Below are positions 1-9,024 of a DNA stretch of 64,000 nt, piece by piece. Origin of the DNA: Rhizorhapis sp036570425 (GTDB lineage: Bacteria; Pseudomonadota; Alphaproteobacteria; Sphingomonadales; Sphingomonadaceae). Numbering within the stretch: position 1 is the stretch's first letter; each line of letters begins with the position of its first letter. The position numbers and the translations under genes are program-made. Location: contig DATCYF010000009.1 of the NCBI GenBank assembly GCA_036570425.1, positions 1 through 64,000 of the forward strand. The letters run 5' to 3'. The notes under the pieces were generated by a model. That model ran no database searches. It was not told the DNA's origin and was given only the letters and a program-made list of their open reading frames with translations.

Positions 1-1
1 G

Positions 2-1807
2 GATGTGGCTGGCAGGGACGCGATCTGGCAGAAACGTTGGGGCATTGCGCCTTCTGTGACCATCGGCGTCGACGGTCCGACGAAGCTTACGCTCGCATAT
101 TATCATCTCGAAACGGACGAACTGCCCGATAGCGGTTTTCCATATTTTTACACGATCGGCAACGCACCGGGTGGCCAAACGCTTTCGGAACCGGCCATCG
201 GCGATGTCACGACCATCGGGGGCGTTACTGGTCATGTGGACAGGGATAATTTCTATGGATTGAAGTCCCGGGATTTCCGCAAGACCAAGACCGATCAAGC
301 GACCATGCGCTTCCAGCATGATTTCGGCGGAATCACATTACGCAATACATCGCGCTACAGCCGGAACAGCCAGTCGTACATCCTTTCCCAACCGGACGAC
401 TCCAAGGGCAATGTCTTTGGGACCGATCCTTCCGATCCAGCCACCGCTGGCGGTCTGGTCTGGCGCCGCGCCAACTCGCGCTATGGTTATGTCGAAAGCA
501 TCACCAATCAAACGGATCTTTACGGCAAGTTCAACACGGGCTCAGTCGAGCACAGCTTTGCGGTAGGCGCGGAGTTTTCATGGGAAAAGGCGCGACGGGG
601 CAGCTTCGTGTTCAGCGACGGCACCGGAAGTTGCACTGACACGGACCTGAGCCGTTTTTACTGCACGAGCCTCTTCAATCCCAATCCCAACAATCCGTGG
701 GTAAATTATGAAAGCGATACGTCAGGCACCCTAGCCGACATCACCAGAACGCCGACATCGCAGCAAATTCAGAATGATGCTCGCACGCGTTCCATCTATG
801 CGTTCGATTCCATCACGCTGACACCTTGGCTGATCGCCAATCTTGGCATCCGCTATGACAGCTTCAAAACCACGCTTACTCCGGCAATAGCAGCACCGGC
901 GACCAGCGCCCAGCGGTTCAGCCGCACGGATGACCTGGTGAACTGGCAGGCGGGTCTCGTGTTCAAGCCAACGCCGAATACGAGCATCTACGCGTCCTAT
1001 GCCACGTCCGCAACGCCGCCCAACAGCCTGATCGGCGAGGGATCGGAAAGCAACGGACTTACACCGGGCCGTAGCGAACCGGCATCGACGATGATCGACG
1101 ACCTCAAGGTGGAAAAGACCAAATCCTATGAAATTGGCGCCAAGGCTGATCTTTTCGATGATCACCTTTCGCTCACCTTCGCAGCTTTCCAGACCGAAAC
1201 GAAGAACGCCCGGGCTATCGGTTCGAACGGCACGGTGGATTATATCGGATCGCGCAAGGTCAAGGGCATAGAACTTGGGTTCAACGGAAGCATTCTCCCG
1301 GGCTGGAGCATTTTTGGGGGCTATACCTATCTGGATGCCAAGATTACCGATGGTGGCTTCACTTCCCTGGCAGTGGCCGCGAATGGCGCTGCGCCCGCAA
1401 CCACGGTTCTGGTTCCTTCCGTCAACACCGGACGGCCATTCCCCCAGACAGCAAAGCACAGCTTTACCGTGTGGACGGATTATCATGTCACGCCCGCCAT
1501 CAGCATCGGCGGTGGCGCGTTCTACATGAGCCGCGTTTATGGAGGCTTTCAGGACAATCGAACGGCCACGCAGGATACCAGCGGCGTAATTACTGTGAAC
1601 CCCGCGACGAAGGTCGTGGCACGCAGCGTCCCTTCCTACTGGCGCTTTGACGCCCGCGTGGGATACAAGATCAACGACCATTTCGACATTGCCGTGAATG
1701 CTCAGAACCTGACCAACAAGGTCTATTTCAACCAGGCCTATACCTCGCATTATGCAGGCATCGCGCCGGGGCGGACGGTGTTCGCCACGTTGAACTTCAA
1801 ATATTGA
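2..1807 (+). CDS. TonB-dependent siderophore receptor, C-terminal part (5' end outside window)
   Basis: This is the C-terminal ~600 residues of an outer-membrane ligand-gated receptor that takes up a ferric siderophore using TonB energy. The frame is already open at base 2 and the first possible start inside the window is an internal GTG at 5, so the N-terminus and plug lie upstream. Visible features are alternating aromatic/hydrophobic beta-strand segments, repeated GIRYDSF and YASYATS type barrel strands, and the ending TVFATLNFKY, which closes on an aromatic residue as outer-membrane barrels do. The next three genes (Sel1 protein, PiuC hydroxylase, PepSY protein) are the usual companions of Fiu/PiuA-type catecholate receptors, so the substrate is probably a catechol siderophore; that is inference from context. 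Family assignment is secure, substrate is not. Confidence 0.9.
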   Translation, partial: DVAGRDAIWQKRWGIAPSVTIGVDGPTKLTLAYYHLETDELPDSGFPYFYTIGNAPGGQTLSEPAIGDVTTIGGVTGHVDRDNFYGLKSRDFRKTKTDQATMRFQHDFGGITLRNTSRYSRNSQSYILSQPDDSKGNVFGTDPSDPATAGGLVWRRANSRYGYVESITNQTDLYGKFNTGSVEHSFAVGAEFSWEKARRGSFVFSDGTGSCTDTDLSRFYCTSLFNPNPNNPWVNYESDTSGTLADITRTPTSQQIQNDARTRSIYAFDSITLTPWLIANLGIRYDSFKTTLTPAIAAPATSAQRFSRTDDLVNWQAGLVFKPTPNTSIYASYATSATPPNSLIGEGSESNGLTPGRSEPASTMIDDLKVEKTKSYEIGAKADLFDDHLSLTFAAFQTETKNARAIGSNGTVDYIGSRKVKGIELGFNGSILPGWSIFGGYTYLDAKITDGGFTSLAVAANGAAPATTVLVPSVNTGRPFPQTAKHSFTVWTDYHVTPAISIGGGAFYMSRVYGGFQDNRTATQDTSGVITVNPATKVVARSVPSYWRFDARVGYKINDHFDIAVNAQNLTNKVYFNQAYTSHYAGIAPGRTVFATLNFKY

Positions 1808-1872
1808 TTGCAGTCATGCGATATGCCCGCTTTGTCATCGGCAAGGCGGGCATAATGGCATAAAGGGAAACC

Positions 1873-2628
1873 ATGGCCGAACTCGACATCGACAGCCTCA
1901 ACGCCATGAGCGCCGATGAATTGGCGGAACGCCTTGCGGGTTCACCGGAAGAGCGCGCCGCCATCGTTCGTACGGCCGCGGAAGCTGACGTGGCGCAGGC
2001 GCAGGCCCTTTATGGCCAAATGTTGCTGGATGGCGTGGGCGTCGCAAAAGATGAGCGCGCCGCTCTTGCCTGGTTCGCCAAGGCGGCAAACCAGAATCAT
2101 ATCCTCGCGATCAATATGGTCGGCCGCTGTTATGAACTTGGCTGGGGCACGCCTGTGGACAAGGCGCGCGCCGCCCAATGGTATAAGGCCGCGGCTGATC
2201 GTGGGCTGGATTGGGGCATGTACAATTACGCGACCTTGTTGGCCTTGGGTGAAGGCGTGGCGGAGGACAAGCGTGCGGCGCTTGACTGGTTCCGCAAGGC
2301 AGCGGGGCTGGGGAATGCCAAATCGATGAATTATATCGGCAGCTTCTATGAGGATGGCTGGGTGGTTGAGCGCGATCTTGATGCGGCCGAGGAACAGTAT
2401 CGAATGGCGGCAGAAGGCGGTGATTTTCGGGGCCAGTTTAACTATGCGCGGCTGCGCGCGGAAAAGGGCGATGTCGAAACCGCGCTTGCATGGCTGGCGC
2501 GTGTGCGCGAAACCGGGACCCCTGCATTCATGGACAAAGCGGAACACTGGTTGCGCGGCTCACCCATAAAGGCGCTCCGTGACCGGGGGATTGCTGCGTT
2601 ATTGCATGGCGTGGAGACGGCGGCATGA
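1873..2628 (+). CDS. Sel1-like repeat (SLR/TPR) protein
   Basis: A 251-residue soluble protein built of Sel1-like helical repeats. Repeats of the form A..LYG.ML.DG.GV.KD...A..WF.KAA run from about residue 40 to 200, spaced about 36 residues apart. No signal peptide or membrane segment is seen, so it is probably cytoplasmic. It starts at ATG 65 bases after the TonB receptor and overlaps the next gene by 4 bases (ATGA), which indicates translational coupling. Proteins of this kind recur between Fiu-type receptors and PiuC hydroxylases, but no biochemical role is established; a scaffold or protein-interaction function is the usual guess for the fold. Confidence 0.85.
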   Translation: MAELDIDSLNAMSADELAERLAGSPEERAAIVRTAAEADVAQAQALYGQMLLDGVGVAKDERAALAWFAKAANQNHILAINMVGRCYELGWGTPVDKARAAQWYKAAADRGLDWGMYNYATLLALGEGVAEDKRAALDWFRKAAGLGNAKSMNYIGSFYEDGWVVERDLDAAEEQYRMAAEGGDFRGQFNYARLRAEKGDVETALAWLARVRETGTPAFMDKAEHWLRGSPIKALRDRGIAALLHGVETAA

Positions 2629-3308
2629 TGGTGGAAATCCCTCATGTGCTTGATACCGCAGGATTGGCGCGCGTGCGCGGCTTGATCGACGCAGCCGAGT
2701 GGATCGACGGCAACGCCACCTCTGGGCATCAATCAGCCCTGGCCAAGCGCAATATGCAATTGCCGGAAGATAGCGCTGCGGCCAGGCAGGCGGGGGAGGT
2801 CATTCTCAATGCATTGGCAGCGACACCCCTGTTTATTGCTGCCGCTTTGCCGTTGAAGGTGTTTCCACCCTTGTTCAACAGCTATGCCGGGGGCCAGGCA
2901 TTCGCGACCCATGTCGACAGCGCGATCCGCATCCGAAGCGGCAGCGATTTTCGCGTTCGAAGCGATTTGTCGGCAACGCTCTTTCTGGAAGCACCAGAGA
3001 CTTATGAGGGCGGGGAGTTGACGATTGAGGATCATTTCGGCGTGCAACAGGTAAAGTTGGCCGCGGGACATATGGTGCTTTATCCGGCTTCATCGCTGCA
3101 TCGGGTAGAGCCGGTGACGCGTGGACGGCGCGTGGCCAGTTTTTTTTGGATTCAGTCAATGGTCCGTGATGATAGTGGACGGCGGATCCTGTTCGATCTG
3201 GACAGCAGCATTCAGGCGATTGCGCGGGACAGAGGGCAAGATGACCCCGAAATCATTCGGCTGACAGGCGTTTATCATAATCTACTGCGGCGCTGGGCCG
3301 ATAGCTGA
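2625..3308 (+). CDS. piuC: Fe(II)/2-oxoglutarate-dependent PKHD-type hydroxylase, PiuC/YbiX family
   Basis: A 227-residue cytoplasmic dioxygenase matching the PiuC/YbiX family in length and motifs. The iron triad is visible as H96-x-D98 (in FATHVDSA) and H159 (SLHRVEPV), with R169 placed to bind 2-oxoglutarate. The family is iron-regulated and found next to catecholate siderophore receptors; the physiological substrate is not settled. The start ATG overlaps the stop of the Sel1-repeat gene, and a PepSY membrane protein follows 25 bases later, giving the standard piu-like order. Regulation by Fur would be expected from the context, but no convincing Fur box was identified inside the window because the operon promoter lies upstream of base 1. 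Confidence 0.92.
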   Translation: MMVEIPHVLDTAGLARVRGLIDAAEWIDGNATSGHQSALAKRNMQLPEDSAAARQAGEVILNALAATPLFIAAALPLKVFPPLFNSYAGGQAFATHVDSAIRIRSGSDFRVRSDLSATLFLEAPETYEGGELTIEDHFGVQQVKLAAGHMVLYPASSLHRVEPVTRGRRVASFFWIQSMVRDDSGRRILFDLDSSIQAIARDRGQDDPEIIRLTGVYHNLLRRWADS

Positions 3309-3333
3309 GATATCAAGGATATAAGAGCGACAT

Positions 3334-4479
3334 ATGGCGGGCATCAGCAAAATCGGTCTTCGCAATTTCTGGCTTCAATTTCACAAATGGATCGGCCTGC
3401 TGTTGGCGGTGCTGATCATTCCGCTGTCGCTGACCGGATCCGCCCTGGTGTGGCATGATGGGCTGGACAAGCTCGTCAATCCTGGCCGCTACGCAGTAAG
3501 TGCAGCTGATCCCAGGCTGCAGCCCGAAGCCTATGCGAATGCCGCTCGTGCCGTGCTTGCGCCCGGTGAGCGGATATCGAGCATTCGGTTCGAACCGGGC
3601 GAACCAGTGGTGGTCACCGCCGCGCAACCCGCTCAGCCCAATGCCAAGGGTCGCCCGGTGCGGACGATGCTGTGGTTGGACCCCGCCGATGCGAAGGTGC
3701 TTGACCAGGCGCCAAGTTCTGCGGGGCTGGTGCGTGTGCTTCATAATTTGCACGGGCATCTTATGATACCCGGTGTAGGGCGGCAGGTCGTCGGATGGCT
3801 CGGTGTTGCCATGTTGATCTCCTGTGTGTCGGGAATTTGGCTATGGTGGCCCACGGTGGGAAGCTGGCTGCGCGGCCTGCGCTGGCGGCGGCATCGCAAC
3901 TTCGATACGAATTTGCATCACCTGTTTGGCTTCTGGATAGCAGTCCCGCTGTTTATATTATCCCTGACGGGCGCATGGATCAGCTTTCCCAAATTCTTCG
4001 CCCCCCTCGGCGGTGATAAGATGGAGCAACGCGGAAGGCCAGGCGCCGATCCGATGGCCAGATTCCGGGCGCAGCCACTGGATGAGCCGGTCCAGCCGCT
4101 CGCCACTGTGGTACGCGATGGTGCGACGTTAGCTTCGGGACGCTTGGCTTCCATAGAATGGCCGACGGATCAGAAGGCCGAATGGAGTCTGTCCTTTGTA
4201 CAGGAAGGCGCACCGCCGCGCAAAATCACGGTGGATGATGCCAATGGTATTGCCAAGTCAGGCAGTGCGCGCGAACAGGGCGAAACGACAGCGCGGCTGA
4301 TGCGGCGCATTCATGATGGAACCGGCATGGGGTTACTGTGGCAGGTGATTATTTTCCTCGGCGGCATATTGCCTGCCATATTGGCTGTAACCGGCATCAT
4401 CATGTGGTGGCGCGCTCGCCAATGGCGTAGCAGCGTGCAGCAGCGGCAGGAGGCGAAACGAGCGCTGGCCGACACCTGA
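3334..4479 (+). CDS. PepSY-associated TM-helix membrane protein (PiuB-like)
   Basis: A 381-residue inner-membrane protein of the PepSY_TM family. It opens with a helix after FHKWIGLLLAVLIIPLSLTGS (residues ~17-37), has further membrane segments near residues 150-172, 200-222 and 340-362, and periplasmic loops between. The histidines in FHKW, LHNLHGHLM and the LHHLFGFW segment are typical of the family, and several relatives are linked to ferric-siderophore reduction. It is the last gene of the iron-uptake group. A role in periplasmic iron release or reduction is inferred from family and neighbours only. Confidence 0.87.
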   Translation: MAGISKIGLRNFWLQFHKWIGLLLAVLIIPLSLTGSALVWHDGLDKLVNPGRYAVSAADPRLQPEAYANAARAVLAPGERISSIRFEPGEPVVVTAAQPAQPNAKGRPVRTMLWLDPADAKVLDQAPSSAGLVRVLHNLHGHLMIPGVGRQVVGWLGVAMLISCVSGIWLWWPTVGSWLRGLRWRRHRNFDTNLHHLFGFWIAVPLFILSLTGAWISFPKFFAPLGGDKMEQRGRPGADPMARFRAQPLDEPVQPLATVVRDGATLASGRLASIEWPTDQKAEWSLSFVQEGAPPRKITVDDANGIAKSGSAREQGETTARLMRRIHDGTGMGLLWQVIIFLGGILPAILAVTGIIMWWRARQWRSSVQQRQEAKRALADT

Positions 4480-4588
4480 ACAACTGCAGCAAACGGAGTG
4501 ATGTCATGCCGCTCTTCTGGAGTGGCAATCCTGATTTGGCTTCAGTTCGGGTAGGGCGGGTTCGTTGCAGGAAGGCGTCCCGTCCACC

Positions 4589-6328
4589 CTATTTGTGTTC
4601 AGCCAGCACCTTGTCGAGTGTCGCAGCTAATGTTTCCAGCCTGTAAGGTTTGGGCAATACGGGATATCCTTCAGATCCCGCCGATACGATCCTGTCGCTA
4701 TAGCCGGTGGTCAGGATAATCGGTAGTCTTGGATTTTGTTGCTTGAGCTTGCTGGCAAGTTCCAGACCCGTCATTCCCGGCATGACGACATCGGTAAACA
4801 CCAGGTCGAATTGCAGGTCTCCGTTAGCGAGTTGGAGGGCCTCCTGCCCATTGCGCGCGCGCACGACGCCGTGCCCAAGTTCGCCCAATAATGCCTCGGC
4901 GAAATTGCCGACTTCTTCATTGTCTTCCACAAGCAATATGCAGCCCGGGACTGCCTCGGCTACCTTGGCCTCCTCGTCCGGTGTTGCGGACGACAGCGCT
5001 CTTTCACTACGGGGGAGCAGCATTGTAACGGTAGTGCCTGCGCCGACTTTGCTCGTGATTTTTACTTCGCCGCCCGATTGTGCAGTAAACCCATAGACCT
5101 GGCTTAAGCCAAGACCGGTGCCCTTGCCAACTGTCTTTGTGGTGAAGAACGGCTCAAACACGCGTTCGCATAGCTCTGGAGCCATGCCACGGCCTGTATC
5201 TTCGACCGCCACTGCCACCGCTAACTGGCGGTCCCCCGATTCCTCACCCGTCACGTTGCGGGTTCGTATAGTGATGGCACCGCCTTCCGGCATGGCGTCG
5301 CGGGCATTGACGATAATATTGAGCAAAGCCACTTCAAGCTGGCCGGGATCGACTTCGACGGGGCTGAGATTTTCGTCCAGGTCGGCATTTAGAGAGATGT
5401 TCGGGCTTAAAGTCGTTTCCAGCATGGTCAGCATGGCGCGGACTCGCTGATTGAGATCTATCACTTCGGGCCGGAGAGGCTGGCGACGGGCAAATGCCAG
5501 AAGCTGCCCGGTCAGTAGCGCCGCCCGTGCCGCAGCGTCAGATATTGCGGTAGCGAAGCGAAGGCGTTTTTCCTCCGGCAATTCCTGGCGGCGCAATATG
5601 TCGGCGGAACCTTGAATAACGGTCAGCAGATTATTGAAATCATGCGCGATACCGCCCGTCAACTGGCCGAGCGCCTGCATCTTCTGGGCTTGCCGAAGCT
5701 GTTCCTCCGTGCGGCTACGTTCGGCAATTTCCGATTCCAGCTGCCGATTGGTGTCGATCAGCGATTGCGCTTGTTTTTCCAGCGCATCGTTGGCGCGGCG
5801 CAGCGCCACCTGACCATAGCCCAGAACCGCCAGGACCAATGACGTCATCACTGCGAGGAGCGCTATCATTGCATAACGGTTCAAGCGGCGAGACAGCGGA
5901 TCAATTGTGCTTGCCAGATAGATCGTGCCGATGCGTATTCCACTCCGTATCACTGGCGCGGTCACGTGAACAATTGAACCGTTTGACGGCAGGATCGAAA
6001 TCCTTTCCGGCAATGTCTTTTGTCCACGCTGATAGCCCGCGAAAAGGACACCATCCGCATTGTAGACGCCTGCCATCTGGACTTGCCGATTGGCCTGTAA
6101 GGCATTGGCGGCGTCCTGTGCTGTATGCGCGTCGTCAAAGTCGAGGGCCGCTGTGACGCTCCCCGCCAATATTTCCGCCTGCACATGCGCTGCTCGACGC
6201 TGCTCGTCGCGGTAATTCTGTTCGTTCTGGAAGATGATCCATAGCCCGGCCAGCAACAGCACGATAACCATCAGCGGAACGGCGATCGAAAGATCCCAAC
6301 GGGGGACGACGGAGCGAACGAATTTCAT
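4589..6328 (-). CDS. Membrane-bound hybrid sensor histidine kinase/response regulator
   Basis: A 579-residue hybrid kinase. It has a first membrane helix at about residues 13-33, a periplasmic sensor region of about 110 residues, a second helix at about 152-172 and a coiled-coil linker. The HisKA box GQLTGGIAHDFNNLL follows with phosphoacceptor H229, then a HATPase domain (N-box NIIVNARDAMP, G1 DTGRGM, F-box FEPFFTTK, G2 GKGTGLGLS). A C-terminal receiver starts near 462 and has phosphoacceptor D513 in FTDVVMPG. Its ATG overlaps the stop of the YfiR-like gene by 4 bases, so the two are translationally coupled. There is no output domain after the receiver and no DNA-binding partner nearby, so the final target is unknown. 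Confidence 0.92.
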   Translation of the reverse strand: MKFVRSVVPRWDLSIAVPLMVIVLLLAGLWIIFQNEQNYRDEQRRAAHVQAEILAGSVTAALDFDDAHTAQDAANALQANRQVQMAGVYNADGVLFAGYQRGQKTLPERISILPSNGSIVHVTAPVIRSGIRIGTIYLASTIDPLSRRLNRYAMIALLAVMTSLVLAVLGYGQVALRRANDALEKQAQSLIDTNRQLESEIAERSRTEEQLRQAQKMQALGQLTGGIAHDFNNLLTVIQGSADILRRQELPEEKRLRFATAISDAAARAALLTGQLLAFARRQPLRPEVIDLNQRVRAMLTMLETTLSPNISLNADLDENLSPVEVDPGQLEVALLNIIVNARDAMPEGGAITIRTRNVTGEESGDRQLAVAVAVEDTGRGMAPELCERVFEPFFTTKTVGKGTGLGLSQVYGFTAQSGGEVKITSKVGAGTTVTMLLPRSERALSSATPDEEAKVAEAVPGCILLVEDNEEVGNFAEALLGELGHGVVRARNGQEALQLANGDLQFDLVFTDVVMPGMTGLELASKLKQQNPRLPIILTTGYSDRIVSAGSEGYPVLPKPYRLETLAATLDKVLAEHK

Positions 6329-6900
6329 GCCCGGCCCCGTGGTTTGACGCTGACGGCCAGGCTGAGCAGCTTTGCACTGATATTGAGATTGCTGCGCGCA
6401 GCCAAAGTGTCATCGATATGGAAGCGCACGCGCCCATCTTTCAAAATAAAATGCACGATACCCCGCTGAGGGCCAAGACGGTCGTCTGTTACAGTGAGGA
6501 TAGGTTGACCCTGCAGTGCGGTCAGCATGGCTTCCGCGCTCTGCTTTGCCGAACCGCCAACAAAAGCAATATGGCACTGTTCGGCGCCTTCGGTATTTTC
6601 CAAATGCCGAACCAGAATAGGGTGCTGGTCGATATGTTGGCGGCTTGCCGCCTCGTCGAGCCTGGGGCCGAAAGGATCGCGGCCGATAACGCAAAGCTGG
6701 AGGGGATCATCGGGCGCCCCCATCACACTGGGCGGCCAGTTTACATAAGCAGCAAATTTCGGGAGAAATGCTGCTTTGACCGAGATTTCCAGCGAGCCAG
6801 CCTGCGTACCCGCAGCCATCGCCGGACCGGCGGCTGCAAACAGCAGCGCAAGTGAAAGATAGTTTCGGTAAAGAAAGCGCAAGATCATCAGAAGTGCCAC
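6325..6900 (-). CDS. YfiR-like (DUF4154) periplasmic protein
   Basis: A 191-residue exported protein. The N-terminus is a classical signal peptide (basic start, hydrophobic run LSLALLFAAAGPAMA, cleavage after AMA). The mature part matches the YfiR/DUF4154 pattern: KAAFLPKFAAYVNWP at the start, a central LCVIGRDPFG, then CHIAFVG and a C-terminal VRFHIDDTLAARSNLNISAKLLSLA. In Pseudomonas, YfiR is a periplasmic repressor of a membrane diguanylate cyclase. Here it is coupled to a histidine kinase downstream and overlaps a TonB receptor upstream, so it may pass a periplasmic or outer-membrane signal to the kinase (inference). Two ATG codons lie at the start (6900 and 6888); either keeps the signal peptide. 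Confidence 0.88.
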   Translation of the reverse strand: MALLMILRFLYRNYLSLALLFAAAGPAMAAGTQAGSLEISVKAAFLPKFAAYVNWPPSVMGAPDDPLQLCVIGRDPFGPRLDEAASRQHIDQHPILVRHLENTEGAEQCHIAFVGGSAKQSAEAMLTALQGQPILTVTDDRLGPQRGIVHFILKDGRVRFHIDDTLAARSNLNISAKLLSLAVSVKPRGRA

Positions 6901-8771
6901 CTCGCGCCGAGGGAAACACTGCGGACAGCCAATTGTCCCCGATCTGTATCACCGCTCTCGTCATGCTGCTTATGGAGGAGGTTTGTTCCCAATGCGAACA
7001 ACTCCATCCCCTCACCGAGTTTCCATCCGAGCCGGACATCCGCCTCGACATATCCGGGTGTGTACGGCTTTGGCAGGTCATCGACGCCCCGTAACATCAG
7101 GTCGATTTCGATGCTATCCGCAACCGTCATCTGCGATCGCAGCATTCCCTGGAAGTCGGGATCATTGCCAAGGGATATGCCGTTTTCAATATCGATATGG
7201 CCGGCCTTCAAATGATAGTGTTTATGAAGGGTGGCAAATCCCGCGCTCAGCCTCCACCAGGGAAGGAACTGATGGCTGGCCCACGCCTCTACTCCGTAAC
7301 TATGGCCCTTCCAGCCATTATCGAGTCTGACCGGGAAAATAGTGACTGGATCGAGTTCAGTGGATCTGAGCCCGTCATAGAGATTGTAAAAGAGCGAAAT
7401 GGAAAGGGTGGTGTCCCGCAATGGCTGCCCACGATAGCCCGCTTCGATGGCTATCAGTTTTTCAGAATCGAAGGTTCCGCCCTCCACCAACGACGGATAA
7501 GTCAATTGACGGTCAATCCGAGAGGGGGTGCGGACGCTCCGTGATATGGCTGCCCAGAATAAAGCCCTTTCGTCAGCTTTCCAGGCTAGCCTGAGATTGG
7601 GCAAAATCTGAAGGCCGGTAAAGGATGTCCGCTCCAGCTTTATGCCACCAATCAGTGTGACATCGTCGCTGACCGACACGCTATCCTGAGCGAACAGATT
7701 GCCGATCCACAACCGCTTTTGCGGGGGATCGAGGACGAACGGGTTCAGTTCATTGAGAAACAGATCATTGGTAGTGCGAACACCGGCGCCCCAGACAATG
7801 CGATGCGAACCGAGGGCTATGTCATGCTGCGCGGTAACGTCAAATGTTTCAAGCCGGTCACGCAGGCCGGTCACTCGCCGATCCACCTTGTCATAATAGG
7901 CCTGAAGCTGCAATTTCGACCCGCTCGCGAAATGATGAGACCATCGGGCCTGAACATTATGGCCGGTATCGCGGCCGATACCAAAGAGGTCGTTGTAGAA
8001 ATAATCGCCCTGGAATGTGAAGCCGTCGGCCTCTCCGCCAAAGTCGGCCCGAAAGCCGGCACGTATGCCCTTGCCTCCATCTGGCACATCCGCAGCGGAA
8101 CCGCCCGGCAAACCTTCGCGATCATAGCCATTGGCGTAAACGCGATAGGCGCCGCCGTCGCCCACTGTGCTCCCATAGCGCACTGCGGCCGTTCGCTCTC
8201 TGGTGCTCGCGGTTCCTCGGACAACGCCGCCTTGCGTATCGAGCGCGCTCTTGCTGATGATATTAATTACGCCATTGACGGCATTGGGCCCCCACAAGGT
8301 GCCACCGGAACCGCTGATAACCTCAATTCGGTCGAGGTCATCCAGCATAGGCTCTCGCAAGTCCCAGAAAATGCCAGCATGAAGCGGGGTGTATATGGTC
8401 CGTCCGTCGATCAGACCCAATAGCTTATTCGACGTTTCATAGCCATTGAAGCCGCGAGCGCCGATGGAATATTGACGCGCATCAATTTGCTGTACCAGCA
8501 GATTGGGGGCCAGCCGTAATGCTTCGGGCAAAGACGTCGCCGTCGAACGGCGAATATCCTCGCTGGTTATGACATAGATTGCGGCAGGCGCGTCACTTAG
8601 CCGTTCAGCCCGTTTTGAGACTGAGGTTACTTCGACCTGGGTAAGCTCTTCAATGGACAAGCTGTCAAAATCAGTATCCATTGCGGCGAGGGCCGGCTGT
8701 GTCAGGGTGCCGCTCAGGATCGCAATCCCGGCGCACCGCGTCAATATGATCCGCCGGCGTTGTGTTGACAT
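6888..8771 (-). CDS. TonB-dependent outer-membrane receptor heading a YfiR/histidine-kinase operon
   Basis: About 627 residues from the ATG at 8771, chosen because it places a typical signal peptide at the start; an in-frame GTG at 8804 would add 11 residues without a good ribosome site. The order is signal peptide, short segment SLEELTQVEVTSVSK-like (here FDSLSIEELTQVEVTSVSK), plug domain with APAAIYVITSEDIRRS and LWGPNAVNGVINIISK, then a 22-strand-type barrel ending in an aromatic residue (LGARWHF). The SIEELT...V.SVSKR plug beginning is common in receptors annotated as colicin I/iron/vitamin type. The 3' end overlaps the YfiR-like gene by 13 bases. The ligand cannot be read from the sequence. 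Confidence 0.9.
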   Translation of the reverse strand: MSTQRRRIILTRCAGIAILSGTLTQPALAAMDTDFDSLSIEELTQVEVTSVSKRAERLSDAPAAIYVITSEDIRRSTATSLPEALRLAPNLLVQQIDARQYSIGARGFNGYETSNKLLGLIDGRTIYTPLHAGIFWDLREPMLDDLDRIEVISGSGGTLWGPNAVNGVINIISKSALDTQGGVVRGTASTRERTAAVRYGSTVGDGGAYRVYANGYDREGLPGGSAADVPDGGKGIRAGFRADFGGEADGFTFQGDYFYNDLFGIGRDTGHNVQARWSHHFASGSKLQLQAYYDKVDRRVTGLRDRLETFDVTAQHDIALGSHRIVWGAGVRTTNDLFLNELNPFVLDPPQKRLWIGNLFAQDSVSVSDDVTLIGGIKLERTSFTGLQILPNLRLAWKADERALFWAAISRSVRTPSRIDRQLTYPSLVEGGTFDSEKLIAIEAGYRGQPLRDTTLSISLFYNLYDGLRSTELDPVTIFPVRLDNGWKGHSYGVEAWASHQFLPWWRLSAGFATLHKHYHLKAGHIDIENGISLGNDPDFQGMLRSQMTVADSIEIDLMLRGVDDLPKPYTPGYVEADVRLGWKLGEGMELFALGTNLLHKQHDESGDTDRGQLAVRSVSLGARWHF

Positions 8772-8822
8772 TCTGGCATTAGCCCCTGTTACCAATGCCC
8801 CCACCCCGGATTAGTGAGCACC

Positions 8823-8850
8823 AATTGATTATTACGTCAAGTTATCAATT
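8823..8850. promoter_or_regulatory. Inverted repeat upstream of the TonB receptor operon
   Basis: AATTGAT (8823-8829) and ATCAATT (8844-8850) form a perfect 7-bp dyad around an AT-rich 14-base spacer, about 52 bases upstream of the receptor start. It is a candidate operator for the receptor-YfiR-kinase operon. The rest of the 8772-9024 interval shows no gene. Confidence 0.35.
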
Positions 8851-9024
8851 CTTATGTCGGCATGAAGAGACGGCCCTCATTCCCGTCCGCTGAGGTATAT
8901 TTTTGTCGAAGGGCAGTAGAGATAAGAGGGGCGGTGGCCCGGCAAGAATTAAAGGACAATTTTTCGACAATGATTAACGAGCTTATACCATAGTCGGCTA
9001 GTTCATCGCGATGATAGCTGCATG

